The position numbers and the translations under genes were made by a program. A stretch of DNA of 64,000 bases from Nitrospira sp. (lineage in GTDB: Bacteria > Nitrospirota > Nitrospiria > Nitrospirales > Nitrospiraceae). Below are positions 50,804 through 60,805 of this stretch, piece after piece. Location of the stretch: positions 62,001 to 126,000 of the forward strand of contig VOPT01000051.1 in the NCBI GenBank assembly GCA_009594865.1, given 5' to 3'. Numbering within the stretch: position 1 is the first letter of the stretch; each line of letters opens with the position of its first letter. Under the pieces are notes generated by a model. That model worked only from the letters and a program-made list of their open reading frames with translations, did not search any database and was not told the DNA's origin.

Positions 50804-51169
50804 TCAGGCAGTTAGCACAAGCCGGGTCGGACCCACCCCCGGCATTGTGCTAAATTTGTGATAGTCGTCCTTAAACACCTGCACCGCCTCCCGCAAATTC
50901 TCCGGCGCCAGATGCGCATAGCGTTGCGTCATCTGTCCGTCTCGGTGGCCGAGCAACCGTTGCACGCGGTAGAGATCCACGCCTCTCTGCACGAGCGCGG
51001 AGGCGAAGGTATGCCGCAGGTCGTGAAAGCGAACGTTCGTCACGCCTACGGACTCGCAGGCGCGCCGAAAGGCCGTCGTGACCATATCCGGCGTCACCGG
51101 TTCCCTGTCGTCGGTGTGCTCGAGAAAACAGAGCCGCTTGCGAAGGGCCTCTTGTCTCGATGGGTCGAT
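50804..51169 (-). pseudogene. Second tyrosine integrase remnant, next to attR
   Basis: The frame opens after a stop at 51170-51172 without a start and encodes the last 121 residues of an integrase unlike the intact one: RKRLCFLEHTDDREPV, FHDLRHTFASALVQRGVD, LLGHRDGQMTQRYAHL with the catalytic Tyr. N-terminal and box I regions are missing. It ends 6 bp from attR, so it is the remains of another element that used the same tRNA. Confidence 0.8.
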
Positions 51170-51447
51170 TTATATAGATTGCTGAACAGGAGATGAGATG
51201 GATCTGGCATCCATAGGCCGAGAATCTGATTGGCGCTTATGTCGTAAATTCGCGCAAAAATTTAAACCCCATACGACTCGAATCGCTCGACAAATGCGTG
51301 CGAGCACCTGTTTTGTGCAGGCAAGTGGGGGAACCATTTGAAACGCCCAGCATTTTAAAAACCGGTCTGGTCTGATTCCAGATCTGGGAGTGATGTAGTC
51401 GTTACCGCCTGCAGAGCACGAATTTTTCTTTGATGTAGTTAGCCCTA

Positions 51448-52128
51448 TCAATGTTGAGATGATTTTACATTCCGTCGGTCGGCATATTCGCGGAATTCCG
51501 ACGACTTGGCCAGGCTGCGGATGAGCTGCTGAATCGTATCGATTAACGACTCACGGAATACGGTTTCGACTGCAAATGCTCGGTTGAGACGGTCGGTGGT
51601 GATGGTGGTTTTGGTGTGCACCTTCGAGTTGAATGTCTCCGCGAGGAGTCGCTGGCCTTCGCTCCCTGTGACGGTTCCGCTGAGATCCGCACGTCCTTCA
51701 TAGGTATCCGAAGGATCAAACATCGCAAACAAAAAATACAAGGGTCCGGTCGCATACAATCCCCTTCGAAGCGCACAACGCCCCTCGGCCTGTAGTTCCG
51801 GTAGGGCCATTTCAATGAGCACGTCACTGCGCGTTGCCAGGCTTTTGTCCTCCACCACATCGACCGACTCAAAGACCTGCGATAACGCTTGCGTCATCCC
51901 TGTTTCCAGTTCCGCTCCAATGGGTACGTCGAAGGTTCCAGCGCACGATACTTCTTTCCGTAACGTAGCATTCTTGAGGGATTCCGGCATCACCAGCGTG
52001 GCAGTCAGGGAGGTCTTTCTCATTTTCAAGCCATCCACAGTGGTGTGCAACGGCAACGGGGTGGGAGCGCAGGAAGATAAGGCAAACCCCAAGACTCCAA
52101 CCTGCACGATCCGCAGAATGCTACCCAT
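51448..52128 (-). CDS. Lipoprotein, unknown function (226 residues)
   Basis: ATG 52128 begins MGSILRIVQVG with a lipobox ALSSC. The mature protein has a beta-rich stretch, a Cys pair (VSCAGTF and GRCALRRG) and a helical C-terminus (IDTIQQLIRSLAKSSEF). No family recognised. It stands alone after the integrase remnant and its 5' end overlaps the tail of an eroded reductase gene. Confidence 0.6.
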   Translation of the reverse strand: MGSILRIVQVGVLGFALSSCAPTPLPLHTTVDGLKMRKTSLTATLVMPESLKNATLRKEVSCAGTFDVPIGAELETGMTQALSQVFESVDVVEDKSLATRSDVLIEMALPELQAEGRCALRRGLYATGPLYFLFAMFDPSDTYEGRADLSGTVTGSEGQRLLAETFNSKVHTKTTITTDRLNRAFAVETVFRESLIDTIQQLIRSLAKSSEFREYADRRNVKSSQH

Positions 52129-52715
52129 AGACCTTCCCTCCATTTTTGTCCTGCGTCTAGGTTTATGTCAGAAATGATCTGAAATCTCCATAGCCCTGCA
52201 TGAGTGGAGATTCTTGGCAGGCTTGTAGAAGTATACGTACACGTACGTGTTAACTTCAATGCGTAGCTTTGGAGACGGATGTCTTTCCCGTTCGCTGCTT
52301 CGGTGGCCTGGTTCAACGCCGCGTGAATGCCGGTCGTGACAACATGGAAGGTAGTTCCGCCTTCCATGCTGAATGATTTCCTGGGATGGTTCGTGAGCAC
52401 GACCACATGATATGGCGGATCTTCGCCCCACCAGCCTTTCCAGTGCTCATCCGCCCATGTGCCGCGGACAGGGCCGAACATATTGCGGCCTAAAATCCAC
52501 GCTCCGATGTTCTTAAGCCCGCGTGCGGCAACACGGTCACTCGCATCGGTTGTGCCGCCCTCTTCCCCTTGTATGCTGCGAAACGTACGCGTGGGAAAGA
52601 TCCACTCGTGCAAGGCCAGGTCGCCCAGACCGAGTGGATGATCGAGACTCTGGCTTGGGCCGGCGCCGTAGCCGTCAATGGAAATGGAGAAACAGTGGAC
52701 GCGAAGTCTCATCAT
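52026..52715 (-). pseudogene. RibD-C/DHFR-like reductase, 3' truncated
   Basis: The N-terminal half fits the RibD C-terminal/dihydrofolate-reductase-like family (SISIDGYGAGPSQSL, GAWILGRNMFGPVRG, YHVVVLTNHPRKSF, NGKDIRL). After about residue 149 (position 52269) homology stops and the frame runs on with unrelated sequence to 52026, so the conserved C-terminal GG and strand region is missing. The gene is probably disrupted by deletion or frameshift; the residual product is unlikely to be active. Confidence 0.65.
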
Positions 52716-52785
52716 GGGGCGCTCCTTCGTGGTGCCATCGAACCGGTGTTGTCGCTGGAGGGCTGGTCCTTAGTCAGGTATCGGC

Positions 52786-53862
52786 TTAGCGACTCACCGA
52801 AAGGCGCACCCCCGGAATCTTCGACAATCCCCACGTGAAGAGGACCGCCAGCCCATACACCGCCAAGGTGTAAAGGACATGCCAGATGATCGGCAGCGAC
52901 GGCAGCTGATCATGCACGGGGGCCAGCGTGTACTCAATGAGGACATGGGACACATATACTCCCAGGGTAAAGCGTGCCAAGAACGGGAGAATAGTGCCTT
53001 CCCCGATTGTCCTGTACGCGAGCGTCAATAAGAACAGGCCGACGACCAGCAGCACCGCCCCCGCATAAGGGTAATCCATGACTTGATGAGAGGAGGCATG
53101 GAAGACGCGTTTCAATGCGACTCCTTCCAGCAGGGCCAAGACACTCCCTGCTGCGATGAGTGCGAGCGCGAATGATCCGGAGAAGGCAGCTTGTTGAGAG
53201 ATCCGCCACCCGAGGAGGGTGAAGAAGACCCCCAGGAGCAACAAGCCGGGCGAAGAGTGCGAGAGCGGCGCGACGGCACTCACGATGAGCAGCACATAGA
53301 TCGCGACGAGCAGCGGTCCCACCCATGTCTTGAGACGGCTCGTCATCACTACCGCGACTGTGCTCAGTCCCGCGATCAGGGCCGGCAAAAACCAAAGATG
53401 GAAGATCGGAGGTCTCGGGGCGAGAAGCAGCGTGACATGCTCCTCCACGAGCATGTCCATCGTGTGTGCGGCTTGCGTTGACAGGGTCGACCAGAGCCCT
53501 TGTGTATAAACGTTGGTGATCCAATTCGGTCCGATCACCGAGTACACGGCCACCCAGATGACAAAGAGGCGCATCAACGAGCGACACGAGCGACGCAGCA
53601 GGGAGAAGGGCGCCGCTCCCGCGTCGACGGTGACCCCGTAGAAGTACCCCGCCGTCAAAAAGAAATAGGGCACGGCCATCCAGAACAGTAGATAAAGCGG
53701 CAGGTCCATGAGGAATCCATACCCGCCCCCGATCAAATGCAGGCGCGCAATCAGGTTCGAATGCAAGGAGACGATAATGAGCATCGCCACCACGCGGTAA
53801 CTCTCGATGCTGGCGAGGCGAGATGGCCGGGTCTTTGGAGGAATCGTTGCGGTAGTGGGCAT
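52786..53862 (-). CDS. Acyltransferase-3 family membrane protein
   Basis: A 358-residue protein with about ten transmembrane helices. The N-terminus reads SIESYRVVAMLIIVSLHSN with the family's Arg and His near the first helix, then WMAVPYFFLTAGYFY and FHLWFLPALI. ATG 53862 is chosen because the frame to 54030 adds a non-membrane segment. Such enzymes acylate sugars or lipids at the inner membrane. No polysaccharide cluster is adjacent, so the substrate is unknown. Confidence 0.85.
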   Translation of the reverse strand: MPTTATIPPKTRPSRLASIESYRVVAMLIIVSLHSNLIARLHLIGGGYGFLMDLPLYLLFWMAVPYFFLTAGYFYGVTVDAGAAPFSLLRRSCRSLMRLFVIWVAVYSVIGPNWITNVYTQGLWSTLSTQAAHTMDMLVEEHVTLLLAPRPPIFHLWFLPALIAGLSTVAVVMTSRLKTWVGPLLVAIYVLLIVSAVAPLSHSSPGLLLLGVFFTLLGWRISQQAAFSGSFALALIAAGSVLALLEGVALKRVFHASSHQVMDYPYAGAVLLVVGLFLLTLAYRTIGEGTILPFLARFTLGVYVSHVLIEYTLAPVHDQLPSLPIIWHVLYTLAVYGLAVLFTWGLSKIPGVRLSVSR

Positions 53863-54273
53863 CAGGGAACGGTCGGACAGACTTTCCTGATGCGTCTCGA
53901 TGCAATAACAGAACCTGTTCGGCGAGGCGTGCAGTCGTTCTCGCGACGCCCTGCAAGACAAGCGTGAAATCCCGCCGGCCATGAGGCATTGCCACGCGGA
54001 TAGACGCGCGCGTGTTGCCCAGTTGCTCATGGGAAGGATCGGGAATTATCGCCGGCACTGAGCGATTCCGCACAAGCCGCACAGTAGGACACTCCTTGTT
54101 CTCAAGACGCCTATCCCACAAAACTCCCTCGGTCTCCGTTTGATTGATCCTCCGTGCACCTTCGATTCAGACCCAAAAGATCGCTGCTCGTCGGCCAGGT
54201 CCTACGCTGGTTCTTGTCCTCCTACAGTCGTTCGTCGTTCATATCTCCACGGCCGAAAAAATCAGTGCTTCAG

Positions 54274-54301
54274 TTGACAGGGGAAAAAAGACGGATAAGG
54301 T
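54274..54301 (+). promoter_or_regulatory. Putative promoter of the DUF3015 gene
   Basis: TTGACA (54274-54279) and TAAGGT (54296-54301) with a 16-bp spacer. It lies in a gap of about 500 bp (53863-54359) in which nothing else was recognised. Confidence 0.4.
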
Positions 54302-54359
54302 AGAAATCGCGTAGTGCGTTTGTGCGGGGTAGCGGCCACAGCGAAACAAAGGAGATCGT

Positions 54360-54872
54360 ATGAAGCAACCATGGCTCGTCGCGTTCGTCGGAGTGGTGAT
54401 CGGTGTTCAGTCCGGCACAGCCTTCGCGGTCAACCCGGACAACGGACCCGGATGCGGATTGGGGAAATTGGCCTGGTCTGATTACAAGACGCCGAAAAAT
54501 ATTGCGCCCCAAGTCATGATGGCCACGACCAATGGGACGTTCGGCAGCCAGACATTCGGGATCAGCTTCGGCACCTCCGGCTGCACCAACGACGGAAAGG
54601 TGATGGCGTCGCAGGAGACGTCTGCGTTCGTCGCCAGCACGTTCGACACGCTGTCAACCGACATGGCGAGGGGTGGTGGAGAACACCTGACCGCACTCGC
54701 GACGTTGATGAACGTGCCGATCGAACAGCAGCCGGCATTTTTTCAGTTGACGCAACAGCAGTATCTCGCGCTCACGGAGGCTGGAGAAGTCTCTTCAGTG
54801 GCAGTGGTCAAGGCATTGCAGGAGGCGATGACCGGACATCCGACTCTGGCCCGGCTCGCCGGCGCACGCTAA
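54360..54872 (+). CDS. DUF3015 family exported protein
   Basis: A 170-residue protein with a signal peptide ending TAFA. The mature start GPGCGLGKLAWSD, the TTNGTFGSQTFGISFGTSGC core and VASTFDTLSTDMARGGGEHL match DUF3015, a proteobacterial and Nitrospira-type periplasmic family without known role. AAAGGAGAT lies before the ATG. A GC-rich hairpin follows. Confidence 0.9.
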   Translation: MKQPWLVAFVGVVIGVQSGTAFAVNPDNGPGCGLGKLAWSDYKTPKNIAPQVMMATTNGTFGSQTFGISFGTSGCTNDGKVMASQETSAFVASTFDTLSTDMARGGGEHLTALATLMNVPIEQQPAFFQLTQQQYLALTEAGEVSSVAVVKALQEAMTGHPTLARLAGAR

Positions 54873-54894
54873 CGGACTCGTTTGTCACGCTGTC

Positions 54895-54921
54895 GAGGGC
54901 GGCGACTTCTGCGCCGCCCTC
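54895..54921 (+). terminator. GC-rich hairpin after the DUF3015 gene
   Basis: Perfect 10-bp stem GAGGGCGGCG / CGCCGCCCTC with a 7-base loop, 22 bp after the stop. There is no T tract, so it may act with Rho. The rest of the gap to 55376 holds no supported gene. Confidence 0.5.
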
Positions 54922-55376
54922 GCCGGTCCTGCCTCCTTGTCACATTATTCTTTCATTGTCTTGGGGCTGCCCCTGGGGTAGGAGCGCACTTCCGCCATCT
55001 GCGGTCACGCCGCATTTCCCCCGCCTGGTTCTCCTCATCCATCGTGTGCGGACCCCATTCTTTGTAGCCGTGATCTTCCTGGCTGAGGATATGGATGCCG
55101 GATGCGCTCGTGTGCTGCCCGTCGGTTTTCTCATCAAAATTTCATGCGGTCTTCAGTCGGCCTTCATCTTTGAGTCGTACCCTCCATGCTCTCGTCAGGA
55201 GAGCGCTGCTTGCCTGGTAGAGCCATCCTGACGGCTTGCGCTGGTGGGGAATCGCGCCGGATCGATTCCGTTCCCTCTGTCACGCCATGTCGGATTGGCG
55301 CTCCCTATGAGTTCGTGGGCGAACAGTTGTGCAGGTGGGCATGGAGCGGGAGTGAGGAACAAGAAAGGAAAGCGTC

Positions 55377-56021
55377 ATGCGCATTGCTCAGGTCAGTCAG
55401 TGTGTTGAAGAGGTTTCCAGCCAGAGTGAACGCCCGGACACGCGGAGTGTGGAGTTCTTGACGAGGAGCCTGATCCGGTTCGGTCATGAAGTGACCGTCT
55501 TCGCAAGTGGAGACAGTCGCGTATCAGGGACGCTGGTTCCGGTGGCGCCACAGGCGCTTCGGCACTATCCCTCCCCCAAGCGACACTTGGCGGAAGGATT
55601 GACGTTGCTCGCGGTCGAGAAAGCGTTCTCCATGGGGTCGTCCTTCGATCTTCTCCACGTGCATGCGGGGTTTACCGCCTTCCCGCTGATGCGCCGCAGT
55701 CCGCTGCCCACCGTGGCGACCGTCTACGGGTCGCTGCATGCGCCCGAAGTGTTGCGCTTGTTCAGGGAGTTTAAGGAGTTGCCCCTGGTGGCGACATCGG
55801 CCGAACAGATTCGGCAGTGTCCCGACCTCAAGTGGCTGGCCCTCATTCCCGTTCCTGCCCCGTATCAGCCCAGCGACGGCCATGCGCAAACGCTCGACTC
55901 CCTGGTCGAGACCGCGACCGCCTATACGGCCGTCTATGAAGGCATCCTGGAGAGAGCGGCCAGGCAAGTCCAGGCAGTTCGACGGGTCTATTCGGTCCAG
56001 GGTGTGCAAACTGTTCGCTGA
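55377..56021 (+). CDS. Glycosyltransferase-4-like protein, N-terminal half only
   Basis: A 214-residue protein with AAAGGAAAG before the ATG. It matches the N-terminal Rossmann domain of GT4 enzymes: MRIAQVSQCVEEV, SVEFLTRSLIRFGHEVTVFASG, FDLLHVHAGFTAFPLM and PTVATVYGSLHAPE. The C-terminal nucleotide-sugar domain is absent, replaced by a short helical tail. It may be a broken or regulatory form. Confidence 0.7.
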   Translation: MRIAQVSQCVEEVSSQSERPDTRSVEFLTRSLIRFGHEVTVFASGDSRVSGTLVPVAPQALRHYPSPKRHLAEGLTLLAVEKAFSMGSSFDLLHVHAGFTAFPLMRRSPLPTVATVYGSLHAPEVLRLFREFKELPLVATSAEQIRQCPDLKWLALIPVPAPYQPSDGHAQTLDSLVETATAYTAVYEGILERAARQVQAVRRVYSVQGVQTVR

Positions 56022-56088
56022 CCTTGCGAGGCACTCAAGATCGCCGCCGGCCTTTCATCCGGAGCCTTGATTCTGATAGAAGCGTGCC

Positions 56089-56841
56089 ATGCTTGATGTT
56101 GTTGGTCTCGGTGCGGTCGCGGGCCTCATTCCAGTCTACCTTGGGATTTTGGCCGCCCTCTATCTAGGGAAGGTGTTGCCACGAACCTGGGAGGGCGGGC
56201 TGATCGGGGTGGCCAACGGGGTGCTCGTCTATCTGTTCTTCGATCTCATGCACGAAGCCACCGAGCAGACGGGCGCGCGTGACCCCATCTCATGGCTGGT
56301 GTTTCTGGGCAGCCTGGGCATCAGTTTCGTCGGCTTGGTCGCACTGGAATCCAGCCAAGTGTTCGGCGCGCGTGCCGGGAACCGGATCCTGTCGTTGCCC
56401 TACATGATTGCGGTAGGGATGGGATTGCATAATCTGGGGGAAGGGCTCGCGATCGGCGCCAGTTACGCCGGTGGTGAATATACGCTGAGCGCGTTGCTGG
56501 TGGCGGGGTTCGGTCTGCATAACGGAACCGAAGGATTCGGCATCGTCGGGGCCGCAGGAAAAACGTCGATATCCTGGCGCGATGTGGCGCTGCTCGGGCT
56601 GATCGCCGGGTTGCCGACCTGCGTGGGAACGTTTCTCAGCGGGCAGGGCGTGTCGTCCTATTTCTCGATCAGCTTTTATGCGCTGGCTGCCGGGTCACTG
56701 CTTTATGTGGTGCTCTCGCTCACGGTGATGTCGTACACGGCGACGCGTCGGGTGCAAGTGTCGGCAGGCATATTTACCGGCATCGCGATCATGTATCTCA
56801 CGGCCATGATCTTGACTCTGGTCAGCGGCGTGCGCAGCTGA
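56089..56841 (+). CDS. ZIP-family metal transporter
   Basis: A 250-residue membrane protein with about eight helices. Signature metal-path segments are MGLHNLGEGLAIGASYAGG and GFGLHNGTEGFGIVG. ZIP proteins bring Zn, Fe or Mn into the cytosol; the substrate cannot be told. It follows the GT4-like gene by 67 bp. Confidence 0.9.
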   Translation: MLDVVGLGAVAGLIPVYLGILAALYLGKVLPRTWEGGLIGVANGVLVYLFFDLMHEATEQTGARDPISWLVFLGSLGISFVGLVALESSQVFGARAGNRILSLPYMIAVGMGLHNLGEGLAIGASYAGGEYTLSALLVAGFGLHNGTEGFGIVGAAGKTSISWRDVALLGLIAGLPTCVGTFLSGQGVSSYFSISFYALAAGSLLYVVLSLTVMSYTATRRVQVSAGIFTGIAIMYLTAMILTLVSGVRS

Positions 56842-57060
56842 CGGAGCGGTTTCACGACAGCGAGACTCCTCTCGCTTCCCGTACGTCACCTGCACATGTC
56901 CGGATGGCGCCAACCCTTGCACTCCCAGTGCGTGTCACGCAAGCAGGGATGAGTCGTGACGGGGCTACCGGTGGGTGCTTCAATTGACCCCGCGACAGTC
57001 GGTTGTGTATAAAATGGTCTGCTTGATTGGCAAGCTGATTTTGTTCGGGAGGCGTTCATC

Positions 57061-58164
57061 ATGGCGGGACGGGAATTCCACGACGGAGCCAAGGATGGCC
57101 TGGAGGCCTTGGAGCCTCTCGACCCCGAGAAGATACATTCTTTCACGGCCTTGCTGGAAGCGATGCGGAAGACGGCATTCGGCGGCCGTCGCTTGGGAGA
57201 GGCGTACGAAACGCTTGTCGCGATGATCGAGGATCCCGATTGCAAAGTCGTGTTGACCCTCTCGGGCGCCATGACGATTGCCAAGATGGGGAAGATCATC
57301 AGCACGATGATCGATCGTGGCATGGTGCAGGCGATTGTCTCGACCGGCGCGCTCGTGGCGCACGGATTGAGCGAATCGGTGGGCAAGCTGCATTACCGCC
57401 ACGAACCCTCCCATACCGATGAGGAGCTGTTTCAGAAGGGCTATAACCGCGTCTACGATACGCTCGAGATGGAGTCGAACCTGAACTATGTCGAGCATGT
57501 GGTGTCGCTGACCATGAAGCGCATCAATGTCGACCAGCCCCTCTCGTCGAATTTTTTGACCCGCGAATTGGGCAAGACCCTGGCCGAGGAGTTTGAGGGA
57601 CCCGGCATTCTCAAGAGCGCTTATCTCAAGAACGTGCCGGTGTATATTCCCGCGTTCACCGATTCTGAAATGGGCCTGGACGTCGGGACTTGGGCCATGG
57701 GCAAGCAGATCGATTTTACCCGCAGCCAGATCAAAGAAGGCGGGGACGTGGCGGTGTTACGTGCGTTGCATCAGATCTGCCCGGTGTTTAATCCCTATCT
57801 CGACCTGAATCATTATGCAGAGGAAGTCCTCGGCTCCGCGAAGCTCGGGATTTTCACGATCGGCGGCGGCGTGCCTCGCAATTGGGCGCAGCAGGTGGCT
57901 CCCTACATTGAAATCACCAATACGCGTCTCGGTCTCAATGTCCCGCCTCCACGCTTTCATTATGGCGTGCGGATTTGTCCTGAGCCGGACTATTGGGGCG
58001 GATTAAGCGGCTGCACCTATCAAGAAGGCATCTCCTGGGGCAAGTTCGTCCCGCCGGCCGAAGGCGGCCGTTTCGCCGAAGTGCTCAGTGACGCCACGCT
58101 GGTGTGGCCGCTGCTCATGGTGGGATTGTTGGAACGGTGCGCCGCGAAGAGTGTTTCCGCATGA
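57061..58164 (+). CDS. Deoxyhypusine-synthase-like protein
   Basis: A 367-residue protein. The family lysine is conserved: Lys328 in GISWGKFVPP, followed by SDATLVWPLLM. NAD-site features include TLSGAMTIAKMGKII and IVSTGALVAHGLSES. Bacteria lack eIF5A, so deoxyhypusine formation is unlikely; bacterial relatives make homospermidine-type polyamines. The arginine decarboxylase and agmatinase downstream supply putrescine, supporting a polyamine role. GGGAGGC precedes the ATG. Confidence 0.88.
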   Translation: MAGREFHDGAKDGLEALEPLDPEKIHSFTALLEAMRKTAFGGRRLGEAYETLVAMIEDPDCKVVLTLSGAMTIAKMGKIISTMIDRGMVQAIVSTGALVAHGLSESVGKLHYRHEPSHTDEELFQKGYNRVYDTLEMESNLNYVEHVVSLTMKRINVDQPLSSNFLTRELGKTLAEEFEGPGILKSAYLKNVPVYIPAFTDSEMGLDVGTWAMGKQIDFTRSQIKEGGDVAVLRALHQICPVFNPYLDLNHYAEEVLGSAKLGIFTIGGGVPRNWAQQVAPYIEITNTRLGLNVPPPRFHYGVRICPEPDYWGGLSGCTYQEGISWGKFVPPAEGGRFAEVLSDATLVWPLLMVGLLERCAAKSVSA

Positions 58165-58814
58165 TCCCCGTGGCCGGTTGGATGATCAGGTTCTGGGCGC
58201 CACTCGTGCTGCTTGCGGTCACGACGGCCTCGGCGTTGGCGGCAAGCTTGCCGGCGGTCGATAATCGTATGCGAGGCAAGGCGGATGCGCCGATCACCCT
58301 GATCGAGTATTCGGACTTCACCTGCGGCTACTGTTTGAAATTTTTCAAGGAAACCTGGCCCAAGATTCAATCACGTTACGTCGAGACGGGGAAGGTGCGG
58401 TTTCTGTACAAGGATTATCCCCGTGCCGACCAGGGCCCCGGTGTGACGGCCGCCCTGGCAGCTCGCTGTGCGGGAGATCAGGGCCCGTACTGGCCGATGC
58501 ACGACCGCCTGTTCGCCGCCGACGGTCGGCTCGATGTGGATAGTTACTTTCAGCATGCCAAAGCCATCGGGCTCGACCAGTCGAAGTTTCGGGAATGTTT
58601 GCGCGACGCGCCGCATATGAAGGCGATTTTTCAGGATCGCGACGAGGCCAATGCGTGGGGATTTCACGGCACGCCCGGCTTCATTCTGATGCGCACGACG
58701 CACCAGCCGACGGCCCAGAATCCGGCGCTCGCGATTCCCGGAGCCTTCCCCTTTGCCGCGTTTGAGGAAGAAATCGAGAAACTGCTCGCGGCCTCGGGGG
58801 CGAAGGCGAAGTAA
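58161..58814 (+). CDS. DsbA-family thiol oxidoreductase, exported
   Basis: A 217-residue protein starting at the ATGA overlap with the DHS-like stop. A signal peptide/anchor (residues 1-28) precedes a DsbA thioredoxin fold with the redox motif TCGYC, the helical insert and cis-Pro in GTPGFIL. It oxidises or isomerises cysteine pairs in the periplasm. Overlap links it to the DHS-like gene, though no functional link is obvious. Confidence 0.9.
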   Translation: MIPVAGWMIRFWAPLVLLAVTTASALAASLPAVDNRMRGKADAPITLIEYSDFTCGYCLKFFKETWPKIQSRYVETGKVRFLYKDYPRADQGPGVTAALAARCAGDQGPYWPMHDRLFAADGRLDVDSYFQHAKAIGLDQSKFRECLRDAPHMKAIFQDRDEANAWGFHGTPGFILMRTTHQPTAQNPALAIPGAFPFAAFEEEIEKLLAASGAKAK

Positions 58815-58896
58815 CGGCTCTCACGGGCGCAAACGCCAGTAGGGTGACTATCGTGACGAGCATCATCGTTTAGCCAGGAAAAGAGGAAACTGCACT

Positions 58897-59175
58897 ATGG
58901 GGTCTAAACAAGCTTTTTGGACTGTGCCTGCAAAGGATGGAGAGCCGGATCTGTGGGTGTGCATGTCCTGTTTGAGCGAAGTGTTTTGCCGGAAGGTGCC
59001 GATGCCCGCTTGTCCGACCTGTCACGGGGTCTCCACCTATGAAGCATTCACCTTGGCGGCGGTGCGGGACTGGGGAACCGATGAGTTGATTGCCAAAGCC
59101 GCGGCCGCTCAGCAGGAAGAGGCGGCGCTCAGCGCGGCGGCTTCCGCGACGCCTCCTGTGGAGTCCGTGCAGTAG
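58897..59175 (+). CDS. Small zinc-ribbon-like protein (92 residues)
   Basis: Cys pairs CMSC and CPTC (WVCMSCLSEVFCRKVP ... ACPTCHGVSTYE) form one ribbon, followed by an Ala-rich helical tail. GAAAAGAGG lies before the ATG. No family is recognised; it is in the polyamine-like block by position only. Confidence 0.65.
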   Translation: MGSKQAFWTVPAKDGEPDLWVCMSCLSEVFCRKVPMPACPTCHGVSTYEAFTLAAVRDWGTDELIAKAAAAQQEEAALSAAASATPPVESVQ

Positions 59176-59201
59176 CGATAGTTTCTCCGGGAGTTGGTCC
59201 G

Positions 59202-60632
59202 TTGGAAAATGGACGTCCATTTCTAATCGGCGGCCGCTGGTCTCAATCCGCGACGGTTGCCCCTGTACGAAATCCCTACACAGGCGAGACGATTGCCCAT
59301 GTCTGCCAGGCAAGTCCGGCGGATGCGGAATCGGCCTTGCAGTCTTCGGTCGAGGGTGCGGCGGCGATGCGTCGCTTGTCGGGCTATGCGCGATCGACGC
59401 TGCTAGCCCACGCAGCCCAGGCGCTGCAGGCGCGGCAGGAAGAATTCGCGCGTACGATGACGGCGGAGGCCGGCAAACCGCTGACGGATGCCCGTCGTGA
59501 AGTCGGTCGCGCCATTCACACGCTTTCGATTGCCGGGGAAGAAGCCAAACGAATCGGCGGCGAGGTGGTGCCGCTGGATTGGTCGCCCGGCATGGAGTCC
59601 TATTGGGGCGTGACGCGGCGGTTTCCCATCGGGCCGATTCTCGGTATTACCCCGTTTAACTTTCCCCTCAATCTCGTCGTACACAAAGTGGCTCCGGCGT
59701 TGGCGGCGGGCAACTCGATTTTAATCAAGCCGGCTCCCCAGACACCGCTGACGGCGCTGTTGCTTGGCGATCTGCTGCTCAAGGCCGGTGTGCCGCCGGG
59801 GGGACTCAATATTCTGCCGTGCGACAATACCGTCGCCGAACACATGGTCGTGGATCCTCGATTCAAGCTCCTGAGCTTCACCGGCAGCGCGCCCGTTGGC
59901 TGGATGCTGAAGGCCAAGTGCGGCAAGAAAAAGGTCGTGCTTGAACTGGGCGGGAATGCCGCCGTGATCATCGAACCGGACGCCGATCTCGAGTATGCCG
60001 CTCAGCGCTGCGTCACCGGCGGGTTCACGTATGCGGGGCAGACCTGCATTTCCGTTCAGCGGATCTTTGTGCATGCCTCAATTGCCGAGTCGTTTACCGA
60101 ACAGCTCATGGCCCGAGTGCGAGGGTTGGCGACCGGGGACCCGGGCGACGAGCGGACCGTGGTTGGTCCCTTGATCGACGCCGGAGCCGCGCAGCGTATC
60201 GAGGGCTGGATTGGCGAGGCGGTCGCGCAAGGCGCGCGTGTGCTGTCGGGCGGATTGCGTGAGGGGTCGGTGGTACAACCCACGGTCTTGTCCCAGGTCA
60301 CTGCCGCGATGAACGTCTCCTGCCGCGAGGTCTTCGGGCCATTGGTGACGATTACGCCCTATCGTGAGTTTGACGCAGCGTTGCGCGCTGTCAATGAGTC
60401 GGACTATGGGCTGCAAGCGGGTATCTTCACCAACAATATCGGGCGCATTTTTCAGGCCTTCGAGCAGTTGGAGGTCGGCGGCGTTCTCGCGAACGAGATT
60501 CCCACCTTTCGTGCGGATCACATGCCCTATGGCGGCATCAAGGATTCCGGCATCGGTCGCGAAGGGGTGCGGTATGCGATCGAGGATATGACCGAGCCGA
60601 AGTTGCTGGTCGTGAATCTCCGGCGTCCGTAG
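59202..60632 (+). CDS. NAD(P)-dependent aldehyde dehydrogenase
   Basis: A 476-residue ALDH with TTG start at 59202 (GGGAG upstream). Catalytic residues: Asn153 (PFNFP), Glu248 (LELGGN) and Cys282 (AGQTCIS). It groups with succinate-semialdehyde/lactaldehyde-type dehydrogenases rather than the antiquitin type upstream. Near an arginine decarboxylase and agmatinase it may oxidise an aminoaldehyde from polyamine breakdown, which is an inference from neighbourhood. Confidence 0.9.
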   Translation: MENGRPFLIGGRWSQSATVAPVRNPYTGETIAHVCQASPADAESALQSSVEGAAAMRRLSGYARSTLLAHAAQALQARQEEFARTMTAEAGKPLTDARREVGRAIHTLSIAGEEAKRIGGEVVPLDWSPGMESYWGVTRRFPIGPILGITPFNFPLNLVVHKVAPALAAGNSILIKPAPQTPLTALLLGDLLLKAGVPPGGLNILPCDNTVAEHMVVDPRFKLLSFTGSAPVGWMLKAKCGKKKVVLELGGNAAVIIEPDADLEYAAQRCVTGGFTYAGQTCISVQRIFVHASIAESFTEQLMARVRGLATGDPGDERTVVGPLIDAGAAQRIEGWIGEAVAQGARVLSGGLREGSVVQPTVLSQVTAAMNVSCREVFGPLVTITPYREFDAALRAVNESDYGLQAGIFTNNIGRIFQAFEQLEVGGVLANEIPTFRADHMPYGGIKDSGIGREGVRYAIEDMTEPKLLVVNLRRP

Positions 60633-60805
60633 AGAAAGCGGCGACGGGACAAAAAAACCCGCTCGCCGTATTGCGGATGCGGAACAAACTTGGTACAACT
60701 TTCGCGCGTGTCGCCGCATGATCAGACGTGCGGTCCAAGCCTTGTGACAATACCTCGAACACTCACCGGGAGTGCGTTCGACGCGGGATGAAGAGGGAGA
60801 CCTAC

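Noticed and set aside
52934-54121. A 395-residue minus-strand open frame
   Set aside because: It overlaps the acyltransferase in another frame; the acyltransferase has membrane helices and family motifs, this frame does not.
54956-55231. A 91-residue open frame in the gap after DUF3015
   Set aside because: No ribosome site and no protein-like pattern.
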